Below, piece after piece: positions 33,208 through 44,614 of a stretch of DNA of 64,000 bases. Position numbers and translations under genes: made by a program. The notes under the pieces were generated by a model. That model was not told the DNA's origin. It did no database searches and saw only the letters and a program-made list of their open reading frames with translations. How positions within the stretch are numbered: position 1 is the first letter of the stretch; each line of letters begins with the position of its first letter. The DNA comes from Gnetum montanum (taxonomy: Eukaryota > Streptophyta > Gnetopsida > Gnetales > Gnetaceae), in contig MNCI01012653.1 in assembly GCA_015680685.1 (NCBI GenBank), forward strand, positions 94,268-158,267, read 5' to 3'.

Positions 33208-34600
33208 AAGAGGAAAAGGTAGACATAGGGTTGGCAATAGCTTAGCTTCTATGCCATTGCCTAAGATGTTGAAGAAGAGCAAGAGCAATATCATTGGGCC
33301 AAGGAGTGACAAGCATGAGAGGAACATTAGCATTGGGAGGCTAAGCTAAGATCATCCCTAATCTAAAGTCCCAATGACTTCAAAGTGTTAATGTAGCTTG
33401 TATGGTCTAGGATGCATGCCAAACTAATTTAGCAATACCTTGGATTCATCACAAGTGGGAAAACTTATTATTATGAGGAAGAGGCATGTCAATTTTACAT
33501 GTCACATCATCAATGTATAGCATCTTTCATGGTTGTTCAGATAGGTGATGTTGGATACCCACTGATAGAGAAGATCTTAGGAAAGGCACTTTAAATGTTT
33601 GTAAATCCATGTAGGGAATTTTCCACTACTACTAGTTCAAAGAAAGAAACATAGCTACTTGCAACAGTGCCTAAGGTAAAGTTAGATGAGACTAGTTGGC
33701 CTTACAAGAACTTTTCCCTTTAATGGAGAGTTCTTGTGAGGGCTATTCACACTAATCTCCTTACTATCACACATCACACTCATGTGATGTCCTTCATATT
33801 AATGGTCCTACCTGATTTGGAAGACTATTAACTAAAATACCCTAACATTTTACTTAAGAGGATGAATATCATTACCAGAAATGCATTGAGTGTTCCATTT
33901 CCTTCAATCACATCAACTCTTTTTAGGCATTGGTAGATCCCATATCCTAAGCTTGATGCTAAGGAAGTGTAGGTGTTCAGTGAGGATCAATTTCATCATT
34001 TTGGATATGCCTTCTATACTTAGTAGTTTTCTAAGACTCATTTTAATGATTTTGTATGGCTCCCTAACCCTCAAGTGCCACAGAATGATGACAAGGCTTG
34101 ATGAGATGAGTACTATGGTGAACCTATTCAACAACATGCTATCCATGTTCATGCATAGTAGTAGCAGCAATTTGGAGATGGAGCTATCAAGTTTACATAC
34201 TTGGAGGTAATAGAGGCTAGGATAACAACACACATGGATGGTCTATCTACAAGGATTGATGCATTCGAGTCTAGGATGCATCAACATTTTGACCACCTAG
34301 AGAAGAGATAGATCCATCTTGCCAGTAAAATTAAAACTACAACTAAATACACGTTTGAGAAGTTGAGGGAATTACATAGATCCTTTTTTTTAGAGGAGGT
34401 GTAGGACAATCTAGATCTTGAGTTGATGGCCATGGCCACACTATAACCTATATCAAAGGTAGGACCATAAGAGATGGCTTAGGTGATAAACAACCCTATT
34501 GAGCAAGTTGATGATAAAGTAATTAAGGATGATTTTATTGATATTGTAGCTAGGAGTCCAATGAAGGAAGACACCCATTTAGCATGTGAAAAATAGAGTC
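33208..34600 (+). pseudogene. Decayed ORF with possible C-terminal coiled coil
   Basis: A plus-strand reading with many stops but long same-frame stretches: around 33670-33830 (KLDETSWPYKNF.. and MSFILMVLPDLEDY), 33990-34200 and 34200-34400 (THMDGLSTRIDAFESRMHQHFDHLEKR). The last part has the heptad-like spacing of a coiled coil. Its layout resembles the ORF found in many plant retroelements ('putative plant transposon protein' followed by a coiled coil), but I cannot name the family and see no LTR around it. Function is unknown. Confidence 0.4.
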
Positions 34601-36372
34601 ATGTTTGACTATTTTTTTTATTCTTTTCTAAATCATGAATATAGTTAAGGTTTTTGTCACATTGAATAGAGTCATGCTTAACTCTTTTTCATGCTTTTTT
34701 GTTATCTTCAATATAATGATGATTTCGTTATGAAATAATATGATGCATGTTAATTAAAAAGGAATACTTTGACCATTTGTTCATTAACTAATATTTTTTT
34801 TAATATAATGGTATCATTCTACATATGACATTAACAAGTGATTTAATTTTTTGTGCATGAGATAAAGGTTCATATTTCTTATTGGTATACATGGGAGCAT
34901 AATTTCTATTCCAAGTTAATAGTAAATGGTTTCTTTATTCATTAGCATATTAATTTATTGAGATTGCAACAAACTGCAACCTACATGCCATTGCAAACAA
35001 ATATTTAGAAACACCCGCATAAAACATATGGTCATAATCACACCTCTTCGTCCAATAGTGTGAGTCACATAGCTTCATGTTGTTTCCATTCTATCACTAT
35101 TAGAAATTGTGATGTCATGAAAATCACATATCTGTCATACTATTTACTTTAACTCAATGAATTAGTAGCAACATGTTCATTTTTGGATGTTGACTCATTG
35201 AAACTCAAATATGCTTGCACTATCTAATATTAGTTTCTGTTTCAAACTATGTGAACATGTGGGTTGCACTTCTATCCCACTATTCTCTATGGAATGATGA
35301 ACTTACAAGAACATTTAGCCACCAATGAGCATGCAGTTTGTGAAGTTGGCTTGTGCATCTATGTGATTCACAATGCTTCACACCATATTGTGAGGACATC
35401 TGGATGGTAGTGTTTTCACACCACCATGGTTTATTTTTTGCAACTTGCAGCACATTCCATTGTGATTTTTATTTTTTTTATTGGTTTTGCAAGTGTCAAA
35501 TGCAAATCATATTTTTAGTATGTCAAAAGGTTTTTCAAAATTGGATTTGGTGGAAGAAAAATATGAGAAGAATGTTATTAACATTATAGAAGGGATTTTA
35601 GGAGATCTTCTTTACCTCTTGATATCTCAATGGTTCTAATGACTACTCAAGAAACCATGAAGCTCCTATATAGGTGCAAGATGCATATAATCACACTTCA
35701 AACATTCAATTAGCTTCATATATTACAACCTTCTATGAGGTGCATGGACATCGCACTATTTTCATTGAAAATTTGAACACCCTACCATGCGACTCACATG
35801 TTCCTACACTATTCAATGTTTGTTTCTAGTCTAGACTATGAGGACATACAGACCATATTTAACACAAACCTCAACATTTCTATGCAAGTCATAGGACATT
35901 GTATTAAATATTTGTAGACTACAACTACATGTAATTAGCATTGTGATCATAGTCTTCATTCATTTTGTAACTCGCATGACATCACACTATGGTCTTTTAG
36001 GTGATGTTCCAAGCTATGCAGAAATGTGAGTCACATCAAACTTATAATATATGAATATTGAGTTTCTACAAGAAACAACCTTTTGCATTGTGTTTTTACA
36101 AATATTGTTGCTATCTATGAAGACATGAGATTTGCATGTGTTGTAGGTTAATTCTATCTCAACATACTGCAAAAGATTACTAATCACATGAATTTGTAGT
36201 TTAATAATGAACAAAAGACTGCAATATGCATATGATTGCAATTTTTCAAAAATGGTTATTTGATAAAGTACAAAATGACAACACAATTTATAATTAACCC
36301 ACTTATACTAACGAGCCTAACAAACAAATATTTTATATAAATATTATGAAAACTTATATATTTGATATGAAG
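34601..36372. other. Unassigned AT-rich DNA with degenerate repeats
   Basis: No reading frame or RNA is recognised. Words such as GTGAGTCACAT (35059, 36025), ACTATG.G.ACAT (35250, 35838) and TTAGTTTCTGTTTC / TTTGTTTCTAGTC (35229, 35819) recur, suggesting an old long-period repeat. The last bases (TGAAG, 36368-36372) are the left target copy of element D. Confidence 0.4.
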
Positions 36373-37348
36373 TGATGAGTCATGGTCTGTCAGGCCCAAT
36401 TATCTGAGCCCTATTATCTGATGAGTTCCAATATCGGAGCCCTGTTATTGGAGCCTTGTTATCTAATGAGTCCTAATATTAGAGCCCTATTATTGGACCC
36501 CCAATATTGGGGCTACGTTAACTAGGCCATGTATATGGGGCCCTATATATGCGGCTACGTCTACGCGGCCCTATTGATGCATCCATCCATGTGTCAACAC
36601 AGCCCCATTTACGCAAAGTCTATTTTACCCACCATACTTATCATCATTCTAGTAGTTGTAGTGAAGCCCTTGTAGTTTGTTTCCATAGGAGTTAGACTAT
36701 TTTCCAAAGTGCATGCCTAAAGTGTGATGCTTGTAATTGTATGGAATCTTTATTCGAGTGTGATGTACTTGGACTTGCACATGACTAAAAATAAAGATCG
36801 AGATTACTTGATCATTGCAGCATTCATTTAGTTTTAATTATTTAATTGTTATTGTTATTTATTATTTTGTTAGTTAATATTTCTTTATCATCATTTACTA
36901 TTCCTATTGTTAAATGTGGAATGAGTACAACTTAATCATGAGCATTTAAGTGTGATTTCTTGGTAACCCAGTACCGTACCTAGCATCTACGCTTGGTAAT
37001 CTTAGTAGTAGTCATGCATGAGGTCCAAGATGTGTATGGATGATTAAGGAATAGATGCTCATCAAACTTAGATTGCTTAGACTTCATTTCCTATTGCTTA
37101 TTATTTTAATCAAGATTATTTTCCATTGTCTCTAGGAGTAGCACTAGTTTAGGCTCACATTATATGCCTCACTCTAAACTAAATCATACATGACAAAGCA
37201 AATACTAGTCTAGGTGGAAAGATAACAAATTGCGATCAACGTGTAACTATCTAGATACCACAACTAGCTTGTCCAGGAAGTTCAACTGGATTGTGCATGA
37301 ATGCTCATATTCGTATGGTTGAGTGTAGGGGTGCCTCGCTACTCATCA
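36373..37348 (+). repeat. 5' LTR of element D (TATA box lost)
   Basis: Begins TGATGAGTCATGG and ends CTACTCATCA. U3 (36373-36560) is a degenerate array around GAGCCCTATTATCTGATGAG and CCAATAT(C/T)GG. Compared with the 3' LTR it lacks about 19 bases around GCTATAAATAAGC. This LTR therefore has no TATA box, and normal transcription of this copy should be impaired. Confidence 0.9.
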
Positions 37349-37349
37349 T

Positions 37350-37367
37350 TGGCACCGTTTCCAAGGA
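37350..37367 (+). other. Primer binding site of element D, tRNA-Asp type
   Basis: TGGCACCGTTTCCAAGGA begins two bases after the LTR. It corresponds to the complement of the tRNA-Asp 3' end with C-to-T/G-to-A type decay and one extra G-to-T change. Confidence 0.85.
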
Positions 37368-37485
37368 TGATGCTAGTTATTTAGATTAGTTATATCATAC
37401 AAGATCACTGTGACAAGTATTAATGATATATCCTTTAGAAAAAAAATTAAATTAAATTTAATTAAGTCAAACATGGTTCACAACA

Positions 37486-39488
37486 ATGTCTCTCTCACAA
37501 GACTATGATAATGCAACAACTATTAGGGCAACTCATTGGAGAACCAACAAATTATATGATAATGAAGATGAAGTTTGGACTACCCAATTTGATGTAGGGG
37601 TCTACTATGAGCATGAACGCAAACAACATCGTCCCAAATCACAATTGCATAACATACCTAGTGATGAGGAACCCCTACTAGCCACTACAAGCTTAATGGA
37701 AATACAATAGGCTATTCGAATATTCCATAGGCATCATAAGGAAAGTCGTCTACCCAGGCTTGACTTAAACAACTTTCTCGAGTTTTTAGAAGGCTATGAT
37801 TTAGATTCCCAACATCATCTACAAGCCTTTCATGATGCCTGTGCATGTAATGACATTGATAATGGATGGAAAAAAATTAATTTCTTTCCTTTGAAACTCG
37901 TTGGCCAAGAAAAAGTATGGTATAGGTTGTTAAAACCAAAATCAATTCAACATTGGCCAACAATGGTAGAACTTTTCAATGAAAGATATCAAACCTATGC
38001 GAGAGTGTGAGCCTTGAGAAGACAAATCCATGAATGGAAACAAGCGTAACATGAACCCTTGGACATGGCCTTAGAAATATATTATGCACTATTAAACAAC
38101 TTCCTAGGCCATGGGTTCTCCGAGGAAAGGCTTATGTACCATATCACAGATGGGCTCTGTAATGAAACAAGGGAGATCTTAGGGATGTACACCAAAGGTC
38201 AACTATATGAGCTACAAACCCATCAATTCCAAGAGCTTATTAAGTAGGTAGCAAAAGAAGAAGGAGAAATAGCCAAATTGGAGAATGTTGAAAGTTCTCG
38301 ATAGGACCAAAATCTCAACTTAACAAGGGTCCATGATCACGAAGAGGAGAAATCAACTCACTTCAAGGAGGTGGAATCATCTTTTCCAATCCTACAATCA
38401 CTAGATGAAATTGAAGAAAAGATCAATAAGATGATGGATTGGATACATGAAATATGTGGAGAATATGCCAAAATTATTAGAGGAAGAACTATTCCAAATA
38501 AAGAAATAGAATAGGACACCACTCAACAATCGAAACAAAGGGTAGAAGATAATAAGAATAAGAAATCAACTACCAAGTTCACATATCAATGTAACTTCTA
38601 TTTGTATGATCACCCCAAAGGCCAATGTCTAGTTTTTTCACATTTACATAAGCATTTGGGAGGAATGTTACATCTAGATTGCATACAGAAATATTGGGTT
38701 CAACTATAGTGGCAAAAACCTAAGTCATGGGGGAGGCCATTGCCAGCTAGACCATACCCTTCATATGTCCCAACACCAAATGTGTATTATGTTCAACACC
38801 TTGTTTCTCCAATGGGATTAGCATCCTCTACCTCACCTCATTTTTATCATTCTCTCAAGTACTATCCACCCATGTCCTCTCCAAAAAAATCACCACCTCA
38901 TGTGCCTTACACTTCTCCTAAACCTCAATATTCTCATACTTCACCCTCTTCTACATTGCCACCAGTTGTGCCAGAAGGCTTTGCACCACAGCACCAACCC
39001 ATGAACGTTACTTGTGCTACTATTGTCCATAGCAGTGGGAATCCTCCACAACATCGAAAGCATCCTTTCTTTAGGAAGGACCATAGAAAGAGATAGCATA
39101 GTTTCGAAACCATTGCATCCTCCAACTTAGTACAAGTTCAACACTGTGATGCATCTGCATCCTCAAACTCAATGCCTTCTATTACTCTATCTAGGCCAAC
39201 AATCAACACTCCAACAACCATGGGGCCCAATGAATATTCCCCACATGGGAAGACATGTTGATCCTTGCATACCATCTTATGGTCACAAGTACCATAGTGG
39301 GTCAACTCCTTATAAATTAACCACATCTTATAACTTGCCCCACTATGTCAAATCTAATCAAGTGTGTGAACCCCAATGGGGTAAGTATGACCAGGTCCCA
39401 ATATTTTCAACATGCAAGGATTCCCACCTTCTATTTATTAATTCTATCCATGCTTAACCATTTAGTTATGGGGGGTATCCTCCATTCT
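37486..39488 (+). pseudogene. gag: gag pseudogene of element D
   Basis: Parallel to gag of element 1. The ATG at 37486 opens 74 codons (HWRTNKLYDNED...). One frame is kept from 37486 to about 39096 with stops, for example near 37710, 38010, 38050 and 38248. After that the frame shifts. The conserved core lies at 37740-38300 (LNNF.EF..GYD...; HGFSEERLMYHITDGL), and a CNFYLYDHPKGQC remnant of a Cys/His cluster is near 38590. The proline-rich tail (38740-39096, many Pro/Ser/His) ends SYGGYPPF near 39488. It is non-functional. Confidence 0.82.
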
Positions 39489-39594
39489 AAAAACACAAAA
39501 TTAATAAATGTTTTTCTGTTTCTTTAATTTTTTAACTTTTTGATTTCCAATTTTTCACCTTTTAATTTATTGTTTTATCTTTTTGTCTTTTTAT

Positions 39595-39652
39595 NNNNNN
39601 NNNNNNNNNNNNNNNNNNNNNNNNNNNNNNNNNNNNNNNNNNNNNNNNNNNN
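39595..39652. other. Assembly gap (58 N)
   Basis: A run of 58 N directly after the T-rich tract that follows gag. The corresponding part of element 1 (2690-3000) contains about 300 bases, so the true gap may be longer than shown. Confidence 0.98.
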
Positions 39653-40642
39653 TTCATACTAAGATGTTTATAGATCTAATGAAAAATGGGAGTAAGAGTA
39701 ATCAAAAGGCACTCAATCAAGGAAACTCAATGCTATTCTAGGGGGTCCCACTAGAAAGATATGCATCCATGCCTGAAGGTAGGTGGCTTCTCTACATTAA
39801 CTACTTAAAAAAAATAAAAGAAAAAGAAGAGAGATAAGAGAGTGTGCCAAAGTGGCCAAACAAAAAGTATGCTGCAAAGAAATTCCAAGTCACTCCTCCC
39901 TTGCACAAAACACCAAGTGATTGTAAGCCTTGCTGTCATGGTGCTCTTATGGTCGTCCATCATTGGATGAAACGATGCGATGTCACTGATCAGAGGAATG
40001 GACATGATCTTGATTTTCGAGTAAGAGGCTAATGACACATTAATCATGCCCTACACTGAAGATTCATTGTGCCCTAAGTCAGTTACCTCACATCCTAATC
40101 CCTGCAATCCCTTCTCTGAATCATCCCATCTCGTTGTTCATGTATTTGTGACTTGTGTCTTGTGTAGCATTGAATTCATACCTCATCACGGTGGTATCTA
40201 CATGTGTGTGTTTTGTTGCATTGGTATAGATTACATTTAACCCTTTTATTGCCTACAAACATTTTAAGGTGTGGTTAAACAAGGGAATTATAGGTTGGAA
40301 ATTGCTTTGGGGAGGATCCACTTGCGTGACTTTTGTAATATATACTTGTTGCACACCATTAAATCATTTTATATCCTCCAAGTACTTCATTTCCAAATCT
40401 ATTCTTTCCTTTTTCATCATTTTATCAAATGTTCCTCAAAACCATTATGTGTCCTTTGATGTGTCACCTAAACAAACCAGGCCCAACATTAAACTTTTAG
40501 GGAAACTTTCTTGAAAAACTTTCTAACTCTAAAATCATACTAAGCAAAGAATTCAATAATTACTTAAGGCAATAAGTAAGGTATGAAATAATTTAACTTC
40601 TTTCAATAACATTACTAACAATTTATCTTTGTGTGATTATAG
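39653..40642 (+). other. Spacer of element D with retained ORF2 splice acceptor
   Basis: Homologous to 3010-3640 and 4380-4507 of element 1. The internal U3-like promoter of element 1 (3945-4039) has no counterpart here. The last bases before ORF2 are a T-rich stretch and GATTATAG (AG at 40641-40642), a good acceptor directly before the ATG at 40643. Confidence 0.55.
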
Positions 40643-41079
40643 ATGGCCCTAAAAAAAGGACAACAAGGAGGACCTTCTCTAGGTGCAATTAAACGCCCAA
40701 GGGGAGGCAAAAGCCAAGGACCTCATGTAGAATGTGTTAAGCGAAAGGAACAATCATTCAACATCCATCAAGGACCTCCTATAACTGCACAAGATGGCCA
40801 AGAAAAAGGAGGAGAGGTTAGGGCCTGATCCTATGAAGAGTAATGACGATTATTTGTGGCATGCATGTTAACACCAATCAAGTGTTCCTATAGTTTCCGT
40901 GTCCATGGAATGTGTCGACTCCATCAAACATTGGAACATTAGTACAGATAGCTCATAATCAATGGATAGAAGAGAGGAAATGTTAGGTGCTTCTTCAATG
41001 GTATAAATCTTAGAATCCTAGCATGTAGAAGAAAGGAAAGGAACCCATGGAGGAGCCACCACTACTAGGAACCCCATGA
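40643..41079 (+). pseudogene. ORF2 of element D, internally deleted
   Basis: The first 62 codons (40643-40828) are open: MALKKGQQGGPSLG..., with EQSFNIHQGPP matching VQSFSIHQEEPP of element 1. After about 40830 the sequence jumps to the C-terminal part of ORF2 (from about 7060 of element 1: FVAWY.., then P..IGTL and EEPPLLGTP before the stop at 41077). The globular part and the coiled coil, about 2.2 kb, are missing. This is a deletion derivative. Confidence 0.72.
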
Positions 41080-41241
41080 GTTCCATAAGTTTTTTCTTTT
41101 GTGTTTGTGTCAAAATTTTCTTTAATCCTCCACTGTGGCATGAATAAATTCCTAGTCAGTTAATAATCCCATACCTATCCACTATGTAATCAATTGAACT
41201 TGTTTCTCACTTTCTTTAACTTGAGGATGAGTTGTTATTCA

Positions 41242-41253
41242 GTTGTGGGGGTA
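41242..41253 (+). other. Polypurine-type tract of element D
   Basis: GTTGTGGGGGTA directly before the 3' LTR start TGATGAG. Confidence 0.7.
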
Positions 41254-42234
41254 TGATGAGTCAAGGTTTGTTAGGCCCAATTATCAGAGCCTATTATCTG
41301 ATGACTTCCAATATCGGAGCCCTATTATCTGATGAGTCCAAATATTGGAGCCCTATTATTGGACCCCCAATATCGGGGCTACATTAACTAGGCTGCATAT
41401 ATGAGGCACCGTATACGCGGCCGTGTCGATATGGCCCCATCGACGCATCCACCCATGTGTCGATGTGGTGCCATTTATGCAAAGTCTACTTTTAGCTATA
41501 AATAAGCATGCACCTGCTGCACTTAGCATCTTTCTAGTAGTTGTAGCAAAGCCATTGTAGTTTGTTTCTCTAGGAGTTAGACTATTTTCCCAAGTGCATG
41601 CCCACAGTGTGATGCTTGTAATTATATGGAATCTTTATTCAAGTGTGATGTACTTGGACTTGCACATCACCGAAAATAAAGATCGAGATTACTTCGTCAT
41701 TGCAGCATTCACTTAGTTTTATTTTTTTAATTGTTATTATTATTTATTATTTTCTTAGTTAATATTTTTTTATCATCATTTACTATTCCTGTTGTTAAAT
41801 GTGGAATGAGTACAACTTAATCACAAGCATTTAAGTGTGACTACTTGGTAACCGGGTAGTGTACCTAGGATCTACGCTTGGTAATCCTAGTAGTAGTCAT
41901 GCACGAGGTCCAAGATGTGTATGGATGATTAAGGAATAGATGCTCATCACACCTAGGCTAGCTTAGACTTCATTTCCTATTGCTTATTAGTTTGACCAAG
42001 ATTATTTTCCATTGTCTCTAAGAGTAGCACTAGTTTAGGATCACATCATATGCCTCACTCTAGACTAAACCATACATGACAAAGAAAATACTAGTCCAGG
42101 TGGGAAGACAACGAACTGTGATCAATGTGTAACTATCTAGATACCACAACTAGTCTATCCACGGAGTTTGACTGGATCACGCATGAACATTTGTATTTGT
42201 ATGGTTGAGCGTAGCGGTACCTCGCCACTCATTA
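41254..42234 (+). repeat. 3' LTR of element D
   Basis: Begins TGATGAGTCAAGG and ends CCACTCATTA (terminal CA decayed to TA). U3 array at 41254-41460, TATA box TATAAATA at 41497-41504, AATAAAG near 41674. It closely resembles the 5' LTR but keeps the TATA box. Confidence 0.9.
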
Positions 42235-42889
42235 GGAAGGATATTTGAAATGTTTATGGAACCTTAAATATTATGAATTTCAATTTTTAGTTTCTTAAAA
42301 GATAACATACACTACATGTAGCAAAGAAAAAGCATATATATTTCCATTGAAAAAATTTGAAATTAATACATTTGTTATCCCATGTATACAAAAATTGCCT
42401 ATCATTGAAGATGGCAAGGTGGCTATTACGTCATTCACATTTAGTTACATTAGGAATTAGTAAAGGACCATCCTCACTACAATCCTCGCTTATAATATGC
42501 TACATACATATTTTTCCAAGGTTGGTGAAGAACTAAATAACTAAGAATTTCTCATATCATGATATTTTGATATGTGGAAACAAACGCATTGGTGAAATTT
42601 AAGTCTTTTCCAAATCCTAAATGGTGGATGTAGATTATTGTACATATGCCATATTCATATCCATTTTCTTGATTATAAATACCTTGCAGAACCATTATAT
42701 GCTATTTTAAAGTTAACTTCTTTCACTCTCCCTTGACCTTAATTATGCTATGACCCATTGTATAATCACCTTCAAATAAATGCTCAAAAAATTTGACATT
42801 AAATTTTGAATTGTAGCAACATGTGGAGAAGAAGATAAGGAACCATATGTGCAAATTTCTTTTATAGATGTGTCTACAACCATAAGCAC
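42235..42889. other. Unassigned AT-rich DNA
   Basis: Begins with the right target copy GGAAG of element D. No gene or repeat is recognised. Confidence 0.4.
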
Positions 42890-44360
42890 CCAATTCCTAC
42901 TAGTATTGAATTTGATGTGAAGCCTATCTCAATAGACTTTAAAATGATTCATTCCATAAGATTCCCAAGAAAAATTCAACTTAGCAGTAAGAACATGATA
43001 ATAAATTGGAGAAAATTCCTATTTTTATAAGAAAACTCTCAAAATGTATAGAATTACATCAAAGTTAAGGAGCTAAGCTCAACTCACACTTCTCCCAAGG
43101 ATTTTAAAGGTCACACATGTCCCCTCTCAATCCTGAATTAATCACAATGGAGCTAAAGCTTAAGATAAGATACTTATAAGAGATTCTCTCAACCTCTAAC
43201 AAGTGCTCTCCTTTGATTCTCACTCAAACTATTCTTGTACAAGCTCTCAAGATACTTCTCAAATCTTCCACTCTCTCTCTTACCGAAACTCAAGCCTTAG
43301 ACTCTTATTTATAACTTCTTGATGTGATCTTTCATCTTCCCTCCAATTTACCATTCAATTTAATGTCTATTAAAATCCATATTAGAAATATTCAAGAAAT
43401 AGTAGATGTATTTCACTAGTGTAGAGATCTCGAAGTAGACATCTTGAAATAAAGTTAGACATATAATATGCAACTTAGATGTCTAACTATCATGGTAGAC
43501 ATATAACTTGCCAAGGCCAAAATTAAAGATAATTATTTTAAAATCTAGAACCTCTGAACAAGGAGATTAAGTGTGGAAACCTCTAAACTAATTGCATATG
43601 TGTGGATTCCTCCAAACTAAATGTCCCAATACCAATCTAATGTGAATCCTACCTCAGTAGAGTCCAAAAGAGCTCATACCATAAGCTTCCTAAGAAAAAT
43701 TGAAACTTAGAATGAAGAACAAGATAATGAATTAGAGAAAATTTTCCTTTTATAAGAAAACTCTCAAATGTAGAATTACACCAAAGATGATTATCCAAAC
43801 TTACCTCATGCTTATCCCAAGGATCTTAGAGGCCACACATGTTCCCTCTTAATCCTTAATTATATACAATGGAGTTGAAGCTCAAGACAAGACACTTATA
43901 AGATATTTTCATAACCTCTCTCAAATTCTCTCCCTTGCCTCTCACTCAAATACTTCTTGCACAAGTTCTCAAGAGACTTCTCAAGTCTCTCAATCTCTTA
44001 GTCTCTCTCTCTCTCTCTCTCTCTCTCCCAAACTTAGGCCTTGGATTCTTATTTATAGCTTCTTTGAGTGACCTTTCATCTTCCCTCCAATTTTCCATTC
44101 AATTTGATGTTTATTAAAATTTGTACAAGATGCCTTTCCTAAGTGCAAAGATGTCAAAGTAGATGTCTTGAAACTAAGACATCTAGTATGTAGCTTAGAT
44201 GTTTAACTATTATGGTAGATGTCTAACGTTTCAGGCCCAAATTTAAAGATACCCATTTTAAGGTTTGGAACCTTTGGACACCTTCAAACAAGTCCCCATA
44301 GCCTCTAGAACCTCCTAAAATCATCAAAATAAGTCCAAAACACTTCCAAACATGATAGAA
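42890..44360 (+). repeat. Repeat G, two tandem copies (about 735 bases each)
   Basis: Copy 1 starts near 42890 and copy 2 near 43626. Both run through TTATAAGAAAACTCTCAAA, a CT-rich stretch, CTTATTTATA and ATCTTCCCTCCAATTT, to clusters of AGATGTCT(A)A motifs and a GGAACCT end. The inverted copy at 10500-10995 extends the match to 44350. TTATTTATA(A/G) sits at the same point in both. It may be two LTRs of an unknown family lying next to each other, or a true tandem duplication. Confidence 0.75.
43999..44028 (+). repeat. (CT)n microsatellite
   Basis: About 14 CT repeats within copy 2 of repeat G. Copy 1 has only a short CTCTCTCTC at 43272-43281, so the run expanded after duplication. Confidence 0.9.
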
Positions 44361-44614
44361 CACCTTGTTTTAATCATCAAAAGGTCAACAAAAGAAGACA
44401 CACATAAAATAAGACACACAGACATATCCAAGATACATTGAGAATTACACAAGGGTTGGGTGATGTTCTCATTAGAATGGATGGTAGTATAATGGTTATC
44501 TAGTTTTAAGAAACTCATCCTGTTAAATATTTTTATCCTATTTAATAAAATCCTTCTTTAGTAGCAACACATCAAGCTCTTCTTCAAAAAATGTATCAAT
44601 TTCAACATTGACTA

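Larger units (their letters stand above)
36373..42234 (+). mobile_element. Element D, pol-less Athila-like element
   Basis: A complete 5.9-kb insertion: 5' LTR 976 bases, tRNA-Asp-type primer site, gag, spacer with an assembly gap, a shortened ORF2, polypurine-type tract, 3' LTR 981 bases. Flanks TGAAG (36368-36372) and GGAAG (42235-42239) agree in four of five bases, which fits an old 5-bp target duplication. There is no pol, and most of ORF2 is missing compared with element 1. Confidence 0.9.

Noticed and set aside
33913-34233. Minus-strand frame of 106 codons
   Set aside because: It mirrors a plus-strand frame in the decayed ORF, has no recognised motif, and is rich in Leu/Ser as expected for an antisense shadow.
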